Below, in pieces: positions 10,301 to 21,989 of a DNA stretch of 64,000 nt. Position 1 is the first letter of the stretch. Each line of letters opens with the position of its first letter. Position numbers and translations under genes: made by a program. Source of the DNA: Ophthalmolycus amberensis (lineage: Eukaryota; Chordata; Actinopteri; Perciformes; Zoarcidae); contig JAFEUB010000772.1 of assembly GCA_024529925.1 (NCBI GenBank), forward strand, positions 62,001 through 126,000, given 5' to 3'. Under the pieces are notes generated by a model, which saw nothing but the letters and a program-made list of their open reading frames with translations, was not told where the DNA came from and searched no databases.

Positions 10301-13300
10301 ACGAAATTTAACAGCCCAGCTGAGGCTGATGGGTAGTGAATCACATCACGTGATTTAGGTCAACCAATCAAAATGCATTCTGACTGAGTTGAGCTGCACC
10401 ATGACACAAGGTGCTGAGAGGAGGAAAGACACTGCAGAGAGGTGCGTTCAACATTCATGTTGTGAAAGTAAAATGTCAGTCTCTTTGGGTCGAGGCTTGT
10501 CATTAAGGAATGACGGTGGATCCCACAGCCAGACCAGCTGAGAACATTATATTTTCCTGAATTTAGGCTTTTGCATTCTCTAAATGCTTGAGCGTTATTT
10601 AAACGACTCTTACCGAACGGTTTTATACGAAGACGTACATAGTTACAGCCTTAAAAATGAGCTGTGGTGCCACAATGTGGTTATAAGGTGGTATTTCAGC
10701 TGCAGGACAGCAGTGAAGGCCCAGGTATAAAATGCACGGCCCGCCACTGGTCGTCTGTCATGCCTCGGTTGATTCACAAACTGTCTCAAATTAAAAGAAT
10801 CAAAGAGTTTGATAAAGTCAGAGGTAAACGAGGAAGAGGAGCAGCAAACATGGATATGAAAATCTCCAAGAATAAGAACTCTGTCATATTGTTCCATAAT
10901 GAAAGATCAACAGTAAGATTAGTGGGTCTGCAAATACAACTAAGATATTCAAAGCAGGGGATCCAGAGAGCGGAACGACTGAGAACATTTCTGTGAATCA
11001 CTGCATGACTCAATAAGAGGTGCATTCCTCAGAGCTAGTCCAACATTCTGTGATCATAAAAAAGTCATTGTCGTGATAAAATCCTGGCAGATCAAAGACT
11101 TCTTGGCAAAAATCATGCGATTAATCGCGATTCAAATTTTTTATCGTTGCCCAGCACTAATCATGACAGAACACAAAATCTTTACCTAATTGTTGTATTT
11201 GTGTTCATGGTAGAAACACAATGTGAGCTGATTGTTCATGATTCCTCCACAGAGAGGACCAGGAGAGCTCAGAGGTTCCCAGAGGTCCGTCTGCCCAGCA
11301 GCATCAAACACACCTGGACTCCATATTTATGGTCTGTACATGTACAACTACTTTTACATCTATTGTGTTCACAATCATCTCCATGCTGCACTCTGTAGAC
11401 CAGTGGATTGTCAGTCTGTCCAACATGGATCTGATGTTTGCTTCCATGGTTTTAGTTTGTGTCATTCACAGAATATTCTGTTCCAGCTGCTGGAGGAGAA
11501 CGTCATCACTTTTGTGAAGAACGAGCTGAAGAAGATCCAGAAGGGACTGAGTTCAGATTACCCAGAATGCTTAGAGAGTCAGAGGGAGGATGAGGAGGTG
11601 CTGGACGGTGAGGATGAAGAGCAGAGGAGGAGCAGTAGAGAGGCATTTGTGAAGATCACAATGAACTTCCTGAGGAGAATGAAGCAGGAGGAGCTGGCTG
11701 ACTGTCTGCAGAGCAGTAAGAGGATTTCTCTAAAGATTTAACATGCTGGATAAATGGGACGTTTACTAACGTCTCAAGAGATGGACCAACATATATTCAG
11801 ATATGTTGACATATTTGTATAATAATTTATTCATTGATGTTCTTTTTTTTTATTCAGGAAGTCATTCAGGAGTTCCTGCTGCAGTTTGTCAGCGTGAACT
11901 CAAATCTAACCTGAAGAAGAAGTTCCAGAGTGTGTTTGAGGGGCTCGCTAAAGTAGGAAACCCAACCCTTCTGAATCAGATGTACACAGAGCTCTACATC
12001 ACAGAGGGAGGGACTGCAGGGGTCAATGCTGAACATGAGGTCAGACAGATTGAAACAGCATCCCGGAAACCACACAGACCAGAAACAACCATCAGACAAG
12101 AAGACCTCTTTAAAGCCTCACCTGGAGGAGAGGAACCAATCAGAATAGTGATGACAAAGGGAGTGGCTGGCATTGGGAAAACACTCCTAACACAGAAGTT
12201 CACTCTGGACTGGGCTGAAGACAAAGACCACCAGGACATACTGTTCACATTTCCATTCACTTTCAGAGAGCTGAATGTGCTGAAAGAGAAACAGTTCAGC
12301 TTGGTGGAACTTGTTCATCACTTCTTCAGTGAAACCAAAGAAGCAGGAATCTGCAGGTTTGAAGAGTTCCTGGTTCTGTTCATCTTTGACGGTCTGGATG
12401 AGTGTCGACTTCCTCTGGACTTCACCAACAATGAGGTCCTGACTGATGTTGCAGAGTCCACCTCAGTGGATGTGCTGCTGACAAACCTCTTCAGGGGCAA
12501 ACTGCTTCCCTCTGCTCGCCTCTGGATAACCACACGACCTGCAGCAGCCAATCAGATCCCTCCTGAGTGTGTTGACATGGTGACAGAGGTCAGAGGGTTC
12601 ACTGACCCACAGAAGGAGGAGTACTTCAGGAAGAGATTCAGAGATGAGGAGCAGGCCAGCACGATCATCTCCCACATCAAGACCTCACGAAGCCTCCACA
12701 TCATGTGCCACATCCCAGTCTTCTGCTGGATCACTGCTACAGTTCTGGAGGATGTGTTGAAGACCAGAGAGGGAGGAGAGCTGCCCAAGACCCTGACTGA
12801 GATGTACATCCACTTCCTGGTGGTTCAGTCCAAACTGAAGAAGGTCAAGTATGATGGAGGAGCTGAGACAGATCCACACTGGAGTCCAGAGAGCAGGGAG
12901 ATGACTGAGTCTCTGGGAATACTGGCTTTTGATCAGCTGCTGAAAGGCAACCTGATCTTCTATGAATCCGACCTGACAGAGTGTGGCATCGACATCAGAG
13001 CAGCCTCAGTGTACTCAGGAGTGTTCACACAGGTCTTTAGAGAGGAGAGAGGACTGTACCAGGACAAGGTCTTCTGCTTCGTCCATCTGAGTGTTCAGGA
13101 GTTTCTGGCTGCTCTTCATGTCCATCTGACCTTCAACTCTGGAGTCAATCTGCTGTCAAAAGAACCAACAACCTCCCCGCTGTCTGAAGTCTCTAGAGAC
13201 AAACCTGAACTAACACGTCTCTACCAGAGTGCTGTGGACAAGGCCTTACAGAGTCCAAATGGACACCTGGACTTGTTCCTCCGCTTCCTCCTGGGTCTTT

Positions 13301-16300
13301 CTCTGGAGACCAATCAGAAACTCCTACGAGGTCTGTTGACACAGACAGGAAGTAGCTCACAGACCAATCAGGAAACAGTCAAGTACATCAAGAAGAAGAT
13401 CAGTGAGGATGTGTCTCCAGAGAGAAGCATCAATCTGTTCCACTGTCTGAATGAACTGAATGATGGTTCTCTAGTGAAGGACATCCAACAGTCCCTGAGT
13501 TCAGGACGTCTCTCCACAGATGAACTGTCTCCTGCTCAGTGGTCAGCTCTGGGCTTCATCTTACTGTCATCACAAAAAGATCTCGACGTGTTTGACCTGA
13601 AGAAATACTCTGCTTCAGAGGAGGCTCTTCTGAGGCTGCTGCCAGTGGTCAAAGCCTCCAACAAAGCTCTGTAAGTACAGAGAGAGTTAGATTCATATAT
13701 CATAACTTCAATACGCTGCTATCTTTTCTGCTTATTGTTTATTTTTCTTCATCATTGTCTCTTCAGACTGAGTGACTGTAACCTCTCAGAGAGAAGCTGT
13801 GAAGCTCTGTCCTCAGTTCTCAGCTCCCAGTCCTCTAGTCTGAGAGAGATGGACCTGAGTAACAACGACCTGCAGGATTCAGGAGTGAAGATGCTGTCTG
13901 GAGGACTAAAGAGTCCACATTGTACACTGGAGACTCTCAGGTGACCCTGTGAATTACTTTTCTTAGACTAAGTACTAAGTTTAAAGTTTACACACAAACA
14001 GATTGGTGATGACAGTAATAAACATAAACCTTCCAGCCCCCACAGTTTCCTCAGATCATGTGACATGTGTGTTGTTTTGTGTGTTTGCAGCCTGTCAGGC
14101 TGTCTGATCACAGAGGAAGGCTGTGCTTCTCTGGTCTCAGCTCTGAGCTCCAACCCCTCCCATCTGAGAGAGCTGGACCTGAGCTACAATCATCCAGGAG
14201 ACTCAGGAGTGACGATGCTGTCTGATGGACAGAAGGATCCACACTGGAGACTGGAAACTCTCAGGTATGAAGAGGCCTGCTGCAGCCACAGACACTCATT
14301 CTGATGGAGGAGGTAGAGCTGGAGACTTGTTCTCTGTCACACTGTCAGCCTGGTTAATATGACCCTGATACACCAAGCTGACCTCAAACTACCAGAGACT
14401 CATCAGACTGTTTGTGTCCCACATCAGACCATCAACACAGACAGAAGTATCAGGGAACAGTAGCCAGGATGAGCCCCAACAGGGAGGGAAGGTGATGAAA
14501 CTGTTGTTTTTCTGGAGCGTTGTCTTGTTTCAACATTAGTAAATAGGACAGTGGTGTATCCTGACACGCTGACGGGCATCATGGTGGGTTGACATGAGTC
14601 AACGTCGTCACGCTGCAGGTTTGTGGGCTCATATCAAACAATAGTTGATGTTTTCATGCTCGTGTGTGTTGCCCTTTAGTCCAGACATTATTGTGAAAAG
14701 ACAAAGACAGAAACAATCTGTTTGAAGCGTCTTGATGAATCATCACAATTGGAATGTTTTCCTGTTGTAAAGGAGTTCAGCTTTACCTGGTTGTGGTTTG
14801 TTTTGCACTGAGAGCCAGTTCCCTGGCTGATAAGAGTCGACTTGTTGAAACTACAGGTGACAGTCGGCCACAGAAAATATTTAAGACCTGAATGACTGTA
14901 TGATAGAGAGAGACAGAGAGAGAGAGACACAGACAGACAGACACAAAGATAGAGAGAGAGAGAGAGAGTCAGTGAGACAGACAGACAGACAGGAGGTCCA
15001 TGCTTCCAAGTCCAAGAGAGAGAGAGAGAGAGCCTGCGTGCATGTGTGTAACTGGTTGCCATGGTGAGGATGCACCTGGTGTTAGAGGCAGACTGATTAA
15101 GAAACATTACAGTAAACAGTGATTTTCATCAAAACCCCTTCCTCCTCTGACTATGCCGAACGTGCTGGTGTGTTTTTTATATTTGTGGTGTTAAAAATGT
15201 GAGCTCCAGAGCAATATACAAAACTGGTACCGTGTGCTTTCTTTGAGAAATTAGTGGTAAGATTTAACATGGAGTCTCATGGAGCAGTTGGTTGGAGACC
15301 CAAAATGTTCCTGAAACTTAATCTGTGACTTCATGAAAACTGCTAGCTATCAAAAAGTCCATTTGGCTCAATAAAGTGCAGTGTTTTGTCTATGTTTTAA
15401 ACTTTGAATCATTTTTCTACGTTAATGTACGGGTAGTCAATATGGGCCCAAAGTTAAGTGTTGTTTTTTTTTGCTCTCTTCACGCCGAAACCCCATTCAA
15501 GTCAATGGGGCGATTTTTCTCCGTATTTTGGGATTTTCGGGAAAACCGCTGGGCGAATCTCTCCGAAAACTAGATAGCACACTATTCCCGATCAGGCCGC
15601 ATGTATTGATGTATCACCCTGCTGTTGGCAACGCTGTGTGAGGAGAAGCGCGCCAAACTTTTTGGATAATAATCATTATTATGATTAAACCCGATGGATT
15701 ATATACAGTGTGCTTTGGCACAAAGGCAGTTTTACTGCCTTTTTACAGTTTTACTGCCTTTGTGCCACAAAGCCACACTGAACTACTTTATAAGCTGATA
15801 AGATGGCACATGTTGTGTTCACAGCTTGTTTTCACTGAACCACAAGTGGACAAAGAAATCAATAGATGCAGGTTTAAACATGTGATTCACTGACTGACTG
15901 TAGAGGAAACTGACTGTGAAATGGTTGATGATGGTCAATATAATACTGATAATAATACATCATGAATAAGTGAAGATAATGAGCTGTCATCATGGGCCAA
16001 TCAGAAGAAGCTCCAGTGAAGTCAAAGAATATGAGCTGATGAATAATAAGTGCTCCATGTGAACATGAATAACAAAGCTCTGTGTGTGAGAGCAATGTAA
16101 TGTCCATGTCTCCATGCTGCTCTGACACCCCTCCTCCTTTCAGGGTGGAGCCTGCTGGAGTCCGATGGGCCAGACCAGGTCTGAGGAAGTGTAAGTGTGC
16201 TTTGAGTTTGATTCATGGAAACAAAGCATCTTCAAACTGTGACATCACTCATTCACATCTCTGATGTCATCATCAAACACATGATAGATTAATAACTGCA

Positions 16301-16931
16301 GCTGTATTGTGTCTTGTTCTCTCCATCAGATTCCTGTGAACTCACACTCGACACAAACACAGTGAACAGAAAACTCAAACTGTCTGACAACAACAGGGAG
16401 GTGACAGATGTGGAGGAGGATCAGTCATATCCTGATCATCCAGACAGATTTGATGTCTGTCCTCAGCTGCTGTGTATAACTGGTCTGACTGGTCGCTGTT
16501 ACTGGGAGGTCGAGTGGAGAGGAGAGGTTTTTATATCAGTGAGTTACAGAGGAATCAGGAGGAGAGGAGACAGTGCAGACTGTTTGTTTGGAGAGAATGA
16601 TCAGTCCTGGTGTCTGAGATGTTCTGATGGTCGTTACTATGTCTATCACAGTAAGACAAGAACACCCATCATCTCCTCCTCCTCCTCCTCCTCCTCCTCC
16701 TCCTCCTCCTCCTCCTCCTCCTCCTCCTCCTCCTCCTCTGGTAGAGTAGCAGTGTATGTGGACTGTCCTGCTGGCTCTCTGTCCTTCTACAGAGTCTCCT
16801 CTGACACACTGATCCACCTCCACACCGTCAACACCACATTCACTGAACCTCTTTATCCTGGCTTTGGGTTCAGATCCAGGTTCTGGTCCAGGTCCTGGTG
16901 TCCTTCCTCAGTGTCTCTGTGTTCTGTGTAG
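6951..16931 (+). CDS. Fish NLR immune receptor (FISNA-NACHT-LRR-B30.2), NLRC3/NLRP12-like
   Basis: A cytosolic NOD-like receptor of the large fish-specific NLR-C group; such proteins are thought to sense microbial or stress cues and oligomerise through NACHT. Predicted coding exons are 6951-7018, 7094-7270, 7589-7759, 11253-11331, 11487-11715, 11858-13670, 13767-13940, 14091-14264, 16144-16190 and 16330-16931. They sum to 3534 nt (1177 residues plus TAG), all with GT/AG junctions in matching phase. Residues 23-138 are two tandem copies of a Gly-Pro-rich module ending CVSMKSDxSM. FISNA covers about 250-325. NACHT has Walker A GVAGIGKT near 342 and Walker B LFIFDGLDE near 414. Two 174-nt exons encode leucine-rich repeats (846-961), and PRY-SPRY (B30.2) fills 978-1177. 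No death-fold effector domain is seen. A 22-serine run (1093-1114) sits inside SPRY. The start was chosen for the typical MxxSExREEGVPPSK opening. The frame is intact. Exact orthology is unknown because the family is multicopy. Confidence 0.9.
7280..7320. repeat. (GAT)n microsatellite in NLR intron
   Basis: A GATGAT run directly follows the splice donor after the first CVSMKSD exon. A similar run follows the second such exon at about 7777-7795. The repetition of exon, donor and microsatellite together supports tandem duplication of this exon with its flank. Confidence 0.8.
7785..9819 (-). mobile_element. L2-like LINE, 3' part, antisense in NLR intron
   Basis: On the minus strand, 8438-8659 encodes a reverse transcriptase piece with GVPQGSILGPLLFTIYMLPLG and the catalytic-box peptide CYADDTQLYIPL, typical of fish L2/Maui-like LINEs. 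Further 5' on that strand, 9700-9819 encodes endonuclease residues DLVLWVGFCVDDVNLSDHKA. The 3' end near 7785 has an AATAA-rich tail. Frames are broken, so the element is dead. The 5' part continues at 10750-11030 beyond an inserted hAT element. Confidence 0.75.
9820..10749. mobile_element. Non-autonomous hAT element inserted in the LINE
   Basis: Ends are perfect 14-bp inverted repeats, CAGTGGCGGGCCGT, flanked by 8-bp direct repeats GTCCTCTG (9812-9819) and GTCGTCTG (10750-10757), one mismatch apart. An 8-bp duplication with CAGTGGCG ends is diagnostic of the hAT superfamily. No transposase is encoded in the 930 bp. Removing it together with one target copy rejoins the two halves of the LINE endonuclease reading frame, so the hAT is the younger insertion. 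Confidence 0.85.
10750..11030 (-). mobile_element. L2-like LINE, 5' part (endonuclease)
   Basis: The minus strand encodes an APE-type endonuclease piece with YDRVLILGDFHIHVC, then NSFNLRQFVNQPRHDRR-like residues. This is the segment directly N-terminal to the endonuclease residues at 9700-9819. It is decayed and truncated at its own 5' side. Confidence 0.7.
14895..15035. repeat. GA/CAGA-rich simple repeat in NLR intron
   Basis: Alternating GAGAGA and CAGACAGA runs, preceded by TTAAGACCTGAATGACTGTATGA, which also occurs at about 5418-5442 and inverted at about 19483-19505. This is therefore a small piece of repeat family X in the intron between the last LRR exon and the B30.2 exons. Confidence 0.7.
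15706..15780. repeat. Long hairpin in the intron before the B30.2 exons
   Basis: CAGTGTGCTTTGGCACAAAGGC on the left pairs with GCCTTTGTGCCACAAAGCCACACTG on the right (one bulge), with a short loop containing a repeated TTTTACTGCC. It could be a minimal MITE or a structured intronic RNA. No protein is encoded. Confidence 0.6.
16674..16739 (+). repeat. Coding (TCC)n microsatellite giving 22 serines
   Basis: Twenty-one TCC codons and one TCT inside the last NLR exon. The frame is preserved because the unit is a triplet. It separates the SPRY strands around YVYHSKTRTPI and GRVAVYVDCPAG, in a position expected to be a surface loop. Confidence 0.95.
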
Positions 16932-17475
16932 GAGTGAGAGTCTCCTCCTGCTAGAGGAACCTTCTCTCTGCTGACCAGATAGTTCAGTGTGTACAGGATC
17001 ACACACAGCTGATGTGAGTTGGTACCAACCTGATCTCTCAGTGGTTGTAGATGCAGTTGGAGCAGGTGAGGGGTACCTGAGCTGGTCTGGACTCTGGGGG
17101 GTTGAGAGCTCTCTGGGACTTGTGGTGTTGCAGATGGATGTGTGAAAGAGCTGAGCGAGGTCCATGTAATGACCTGGAATGATGTGTTGTCTGAGAGAAG
17201 CTGTAAAACATCTTTGACTTTGTGTAGAAAACTGAAATTTGTTGTCTTGAAACATTTGTTTGTGTTCAGAAAAACCTCAATGTCAAACAAGAGTCTTTCT
17301 GGATCAAATCCAGCATCTGTGGAACAAGAAGCACAAGTCGTGAAGAGTTGTTTTGATTTGAACAAACTAAATTCATCTTCTTTGATCATCGTGTAACAAA
17401 TGAACAAACTTTGAGATGTGACGTTTAGATCAAAAGAAATCAAAGTTTTGGATGATTCTAGATAATAAAGCACAT
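16932..17475 (+). other. Likely 3' UTR of the NLR gene
   Basis: No second gene is visible after the TAG. The first reasonable AATAAA follows at 17464-17469. Minus-strand open frames here are unsupported. Confidence 0.45.
17464..17469 (+). terminator. Candidate polyadenylation signal of the NLR gene
   Basis: AATAAA, about 535 bases after the stop codon. Confidence 0.4.
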
Positions 17476-17941
17476 AAACATCACGTCAAAGCAGAAATGT
17501 CCAAATCCATCAGAACACTGTATCACATGAAGGATTAGTTCAATGCAGCTTGGTTCTTCATGTGGTATTGTTCACTTTGACTTCATTCATCACTGACTGT
17601 GTGCTAGTTTGATGAAACTCATAGAAACAAATCAAAAGAGACAAAAGAAGTTTGAACCAAACTACTGATCAAGAACCAACTCAGCTGTTGATTCAATGAA
17701 GATATATTATAATGCAGAATGTGTCATGATGTAACTTTTCATTCTTTGGTTTGTATTCGTACTGATCATGTGTTCATGTAATGATCATGTTTCACTGATC
17801 TTCATTCATGTATTCATGTGTGATTTGTGACGAGGCTTATTGGTGATCTGAACCTTTGAGGTTTTTGACATTTTATCTTTTATTTTCTTTATTTTTCACA
17901 TCATCTGTTTCTGTAACCTTTAATGTTTTTATTGTATAAAC

Positions 17942-18025
17942 CAGGGGTGCCCACACTTTTTCGGCTTGCGAGCTACTTTTAAAATGACCGAGTCAAAATG
18001 ATCTACCTACATTAAAAATGCTGAA

Positions 18026-18074
<49 letters not shown>

Positions 18075-18664
18075 TGAGTATACTTTATATTTACAATATA
18101 TGTTGGCGTACCTTGCATAACTGCATGAACCCTTATGGCACAATACAATTCTGTACATTTTTGGTCGTTACCTTACTCTGATGACTTGCACTGAATGGGA
18201 TTGGCCAGAGTTGCATAGTCCGGACAGTAGCTGCTGGTATCCGCCTCAAGCAGACTTCCAAATGATCATCAGTCATGGTGGAACGGTGTTTGGACTTAAT
18301 GTTCTTCATGTATGAAAAGGCTGACTCACATAAATAAGTAGAGCCGAATAATTCAGTCAAAAAGGTATCACATTTCCTCATGTTTGGGTACTTTTCCTCT
18401 GTGGGAAAACTGTCCATGAGCCCTGGACTTCAGCTGAATGTTAGCTTGCAGTGTCAGAATCTCATCCTCCACTCCAGACGAGTTCAGGTGAAACAGCGTT
18501 GCAATTTTTGATGCGAGTAAATCAACCTCAATATCTTCCCGAAATGTGCAGCACATTGTTGTAAATTGTTTGAGTTGCATGTTTACTTTTATTGTGAAGT
18601 GCATGAAACAGGAAGTGCTTTTACTGTGAAGAGCGAGAAGTAGCATGGTACGTGTCTGCTTCAC
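17942..18664 (-). pseudogene. hAT (Charlie-like) transposase remnant
   Basis: The plus-strand left end CAGGGGTGCCCACAC is a typical hAT terminus. The minus strand encodes the transposase C-terminus in two frames. 18368-18664 carries VDLLASKIATLFHLNSSGVE, and 18133-18417 carries TEEKYPNMRKCDTFLTELFG, then TYLCESAFSYMKNIKSKHR, the hAT dimerisation region also found in host genes derived from such transposases. The frame shifts between the two near 18405. The N-terminal and catalytic parts are absent, and the element runs into repeat X copy C. It is a fossil, not a gene. Confidence 0.75.
18034..18073. repeat. (AT)n microsatellite
   Basis: About 20 AT units inside the hAT remnant. Confidence 0.95.
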
Positions 18665-18689
18665 GCTGTGTGTGCGCTCTGTTTACTCT

Positions 18690-20400
18690 GACAGTTGTAA
18701 TACTACAGTTTCAGAAATTTCAAATCCTTCAACTTCCTCATCCTTTCAGCTACAGACACCATTTCAACTTTCAAATGTTGAGAAAACCCTGAACTATTGC
18801 TGCATAATTCAGCTTTCTGATATCTTTTAAACTTTTTGAACTGCAGCAATTTAACTTTTATGATTTTTCAGCCCTTTTCTGACTTTATAATGGGTGTGTA
18901 TTGCGCAGCTTCGAGTGCGTGATGTCACCGCTAGAGTGAAGAGCAGCTTGAGATTCTTGTGAAAAAAAGATTTGTGTTTTGCCACTGTTTCCACAATCTT
19001 CACTCTTCATGGATAATTTCTGGATGTAGAAGTAGCTAATCTTGTCCTTTTCGTAGAAAAATGACTGTAGAATCACACAGATTTCCACATTTGACACAGA
19101 AGCCTGTAATTGAGAGGAAAACCAACTTTCTGCTCCATAGAGACCAATGTTACATTTTGCTTCAATCTTCCACAGAACACGGTACCACATTTCTAGATCG
19201 CCAGTTAAGCCACATTTTTTACACTACAGACACAATTTTTACAGGATCTGTTTCTCAAGTCATCGTTCCTCTCAATTATATAATATCGGAGCAATATGAG
19301 CTACGGTTATGGGAGTTTTGATGATTTGTTTGAGAGGTGTTTCCCTGTTTTATCTCCATGAAATGGCTTCAGGCACACAGGTGTTTGCGATTGAGCCAAT
19401 TAGTGATGTTGATAAACACACAGACTCACAGACACACGCGCACATACACTCCTCTCCCTCTCTCTCTCTGTGTCTCTCTCTCATACAGTCATTCAGGTCT
19501 TAGGGATCTTTAGAGGTCTTTCCCCCCTCCTCCACACACACACACACACACGACATTTTAAAATAAAAGCCCCACAGAATGAATCCTAACTGAAATGCTT
19601 GTGATGAGCCTGTCATTTAATAACCGGTTTGTGTTTATCTAACATTATGATTCTGTCTCCTCTCCCCTTCTCCCTTCTCCCCCACACCCCACACCCCATT
19701 TCAAAATAAAAGCCCCAGAGAGTGAATTCTAACTGAACTGCTTGTGATGAAGCCTGTCATTTAATAACCTCTGTTTATGTGTGTCAAACATTATGATTAT
19801 GTCTCCTCTCCCCCTCCCTCCCCCACCCAGTCCCACCCTTTCAAAATAAAAGCCTCATGGATTAACTGTATTTAAACGTTAAGCTCAAAATGAGGCTTTT
19901 TTGTTGAAATAATGAATGCTCTTACTAATACTGCGACAACTACTACTACTACTGTTAATATTTCTAGTATTACTACTACTACTACTACTACTTCAACTAC
20001 TTCTTCTAATTACTAATACTTCGACTACAACTTCTACTACTACTGCTACTACAAATATCACTACTGCTACAACTAGTACTTATTCAAATGCTACTAATAC
20101 TTATACTGCTAATAATACTTAGACTACAACTACAACTTCTACTACTACTACAACAAATATCACTACCGCTGGAATTCTTTTAAGCTACAGAAACCGTTCG
20201 AATATCAAAATGTTCAGCTCTTTGAGGAGAGGTGTGATATGACTTTTCATATTTGTAATCTTTAATCTTTTTGAATTATTAAGCTTTTTGCAATTGTTTT
20301 TGAATTGGATATCTATTTTCAACAATGTTTTTGCAATTAATTTCAGTTTTCAGCATTCCAATGCATTTTCAGCAGGAAATGCATTTTCTAGTTTTGTATT
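18690..20400 (+). repeat. Dispersed repeat family X, copy C (longest)
   Basis: This copy unites segments found separately elsewhere. 18700-19515 matches copy B inverted. 19540-19870 holds units of about 140 bases, each with AAAATAAAAGCCCCA, CTGTCATTTAATAACC and CATTATGATT. 19915-20165 is an ACT tract. 20175-20400 ends with GGAAATGCATTTTCTAGTT as in copy A. No transposase is visible. Confidence 0.7.
19541..19870 (+). repeat. Tandem minisatellite, about 140-bp unit
   Basis: Two and a half units, each starting with an AAAATAAAAGCCCCA-type motif (19560, 19694 and 19845 regions) and ending in a pyrimidine-rich CTCCTCTCCCC block. Copy A has about one and a half of these units. Confidence 0.7.
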
Positions 20401-20453
20401 GACATTCATGCTGGTGATGATATCATAAAATCCAACAAATGCTTGCACTGCTT

Positions 20454-20615
20454 GCACCATCCATCCATTATCTTTAACCGCTTATCCTGTTCAGGGTCGT
20501 GTGGAGCTGGAGCCGATCCCAGCAGACATTGGGAGAAGGCAGGGATACACCAGGACAGGTAGACTATCACAGGGCTGACACAAAGAGACAGACAACCATT
20601 CACGCACAATCGTTT
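20454..20615 (+). repeat. Common fish interspersed repeat fragment
   Basis: CATCCATCCATTATCTTTA, then CCGCTTATCCTGTTCAGGGT, GAGCTGGAGCCGATCCCAGC and ACAACCATTCACGC in this order are, from memory, a ubiquitous teleost repeat. I cannot assign its superfamily with confidence. Confidence 0.6.
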
Positions 20616-21989
20616 CTTTAGAGAGAACAGTGATTATCTTCACTTGATATGCATGTGTATTTTTTGTTTTATTTTAGGGAGAGTTATATCAGAGGAATAA
20701 AATGTCCAGACAGTCTGTCTTTCTTTCTATCTGTAGAGACAAACAGGATGATTTTGGGAGAATGCATATGACATCAGGAAGGCACTTAACCTGTTAACAG
20801 AAGAAGAAAAATCCAGTTACGACTGTGACATCGTCAAGCCTGTATGTATTTGAAGTAACTATTATCACCCTCCCTGCCTACTTGACGTAAACATAGTGTT
20901 TATTGGTGTGATTAATGTCTCAACCCTTTTCACGTCGGTCGTTGCAGTCAGATATTATTGGCACGCACACATTTTTAGAGCAAGCCGCAGGCAGTGCCAA
21001 CCTCTGTGTACCGGAGTCAGCCTCCACTTCCTTCTTCACCTCCCCCTCTTTTGTTCTTCCTTTTTTTCCTCCCTCTGTCATGGTGACTAGGCAGGTAAAG
21101 TAGAGGGTGAGGCGGGTGTTATCAGCACTGGCATTAGGGCTATGTGGATGTTAGGCAGTTATCATGTCACAAAATAGCTGTGATTAGATGAGCGGCGGTC
21201 AAAACAAAACAGCCACTATCGACTGTGGCTGGTTCTCTTCAATGTTTATCCTTTGGTGACGTAACCTTGTGATACAAACAACAGAAAAGAAGACTCTCAC
21301 ATTCACGGATCATGGCAGTGATTACAGAAGCTTAAAATAAAAACAAAGACAGAGAGAGGGCTAAACAACTCCAAGCTTGACTCACAAACAGTGTCAAGAA
21401 CTAAATGTGAAGGGGGTGACACAAGGGAAGTTCCATTCAGCATTCCACACTTTGAACAACAACACACGAAAGCGTACACACCTGTGATGTAAAATATATG
21501 AACTACTTATAGACACAAACATTATTCTCACGATGAGTAATATTATATCCCCTTCAATGAGTTGTCTATGGGAAGGGGTGTGTGTGTGTGTCGGCGCCTC
21601 ACTTCCTGCTTAGGTTTCCATCAGCTGAAATTCACTGGCTTAAATCAAGAGCGGATGTGTCTCTGTGTGCACTAACACACACATTCACGGACACACACAC
21701 ACACACACAAGGTTGATTGGGCAACGATGGCCGAGAGTGATTCAGCAGCTGTAAATCATCTGTAAATCAGATAAAGGAACGACCTGGAATGTTACTCGAC
21801 AAGGTGCACACACTATTTGACATTATGCATTCACGTCAATGCCTTCCTTCAGTAAATTATACAACACAGTCTCATGACAGTTTGTCAAATGTTCATAAAA
21901 AATGCAATCTATTTGGTTTTGTGTACAGGGACACATTTTTTTTCATGTTCCACGGAACAACTTCTTTTTCGGGACGATATTACGTTACA

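Noticed and set aside
16536..16823. Minus-strand frame with a poly-Gly run opposite the B30.2 exon
   Set aside because: Shadow of the TCC repeat on the coding strand; the plus-strand SPRY frame is clearly the real one.
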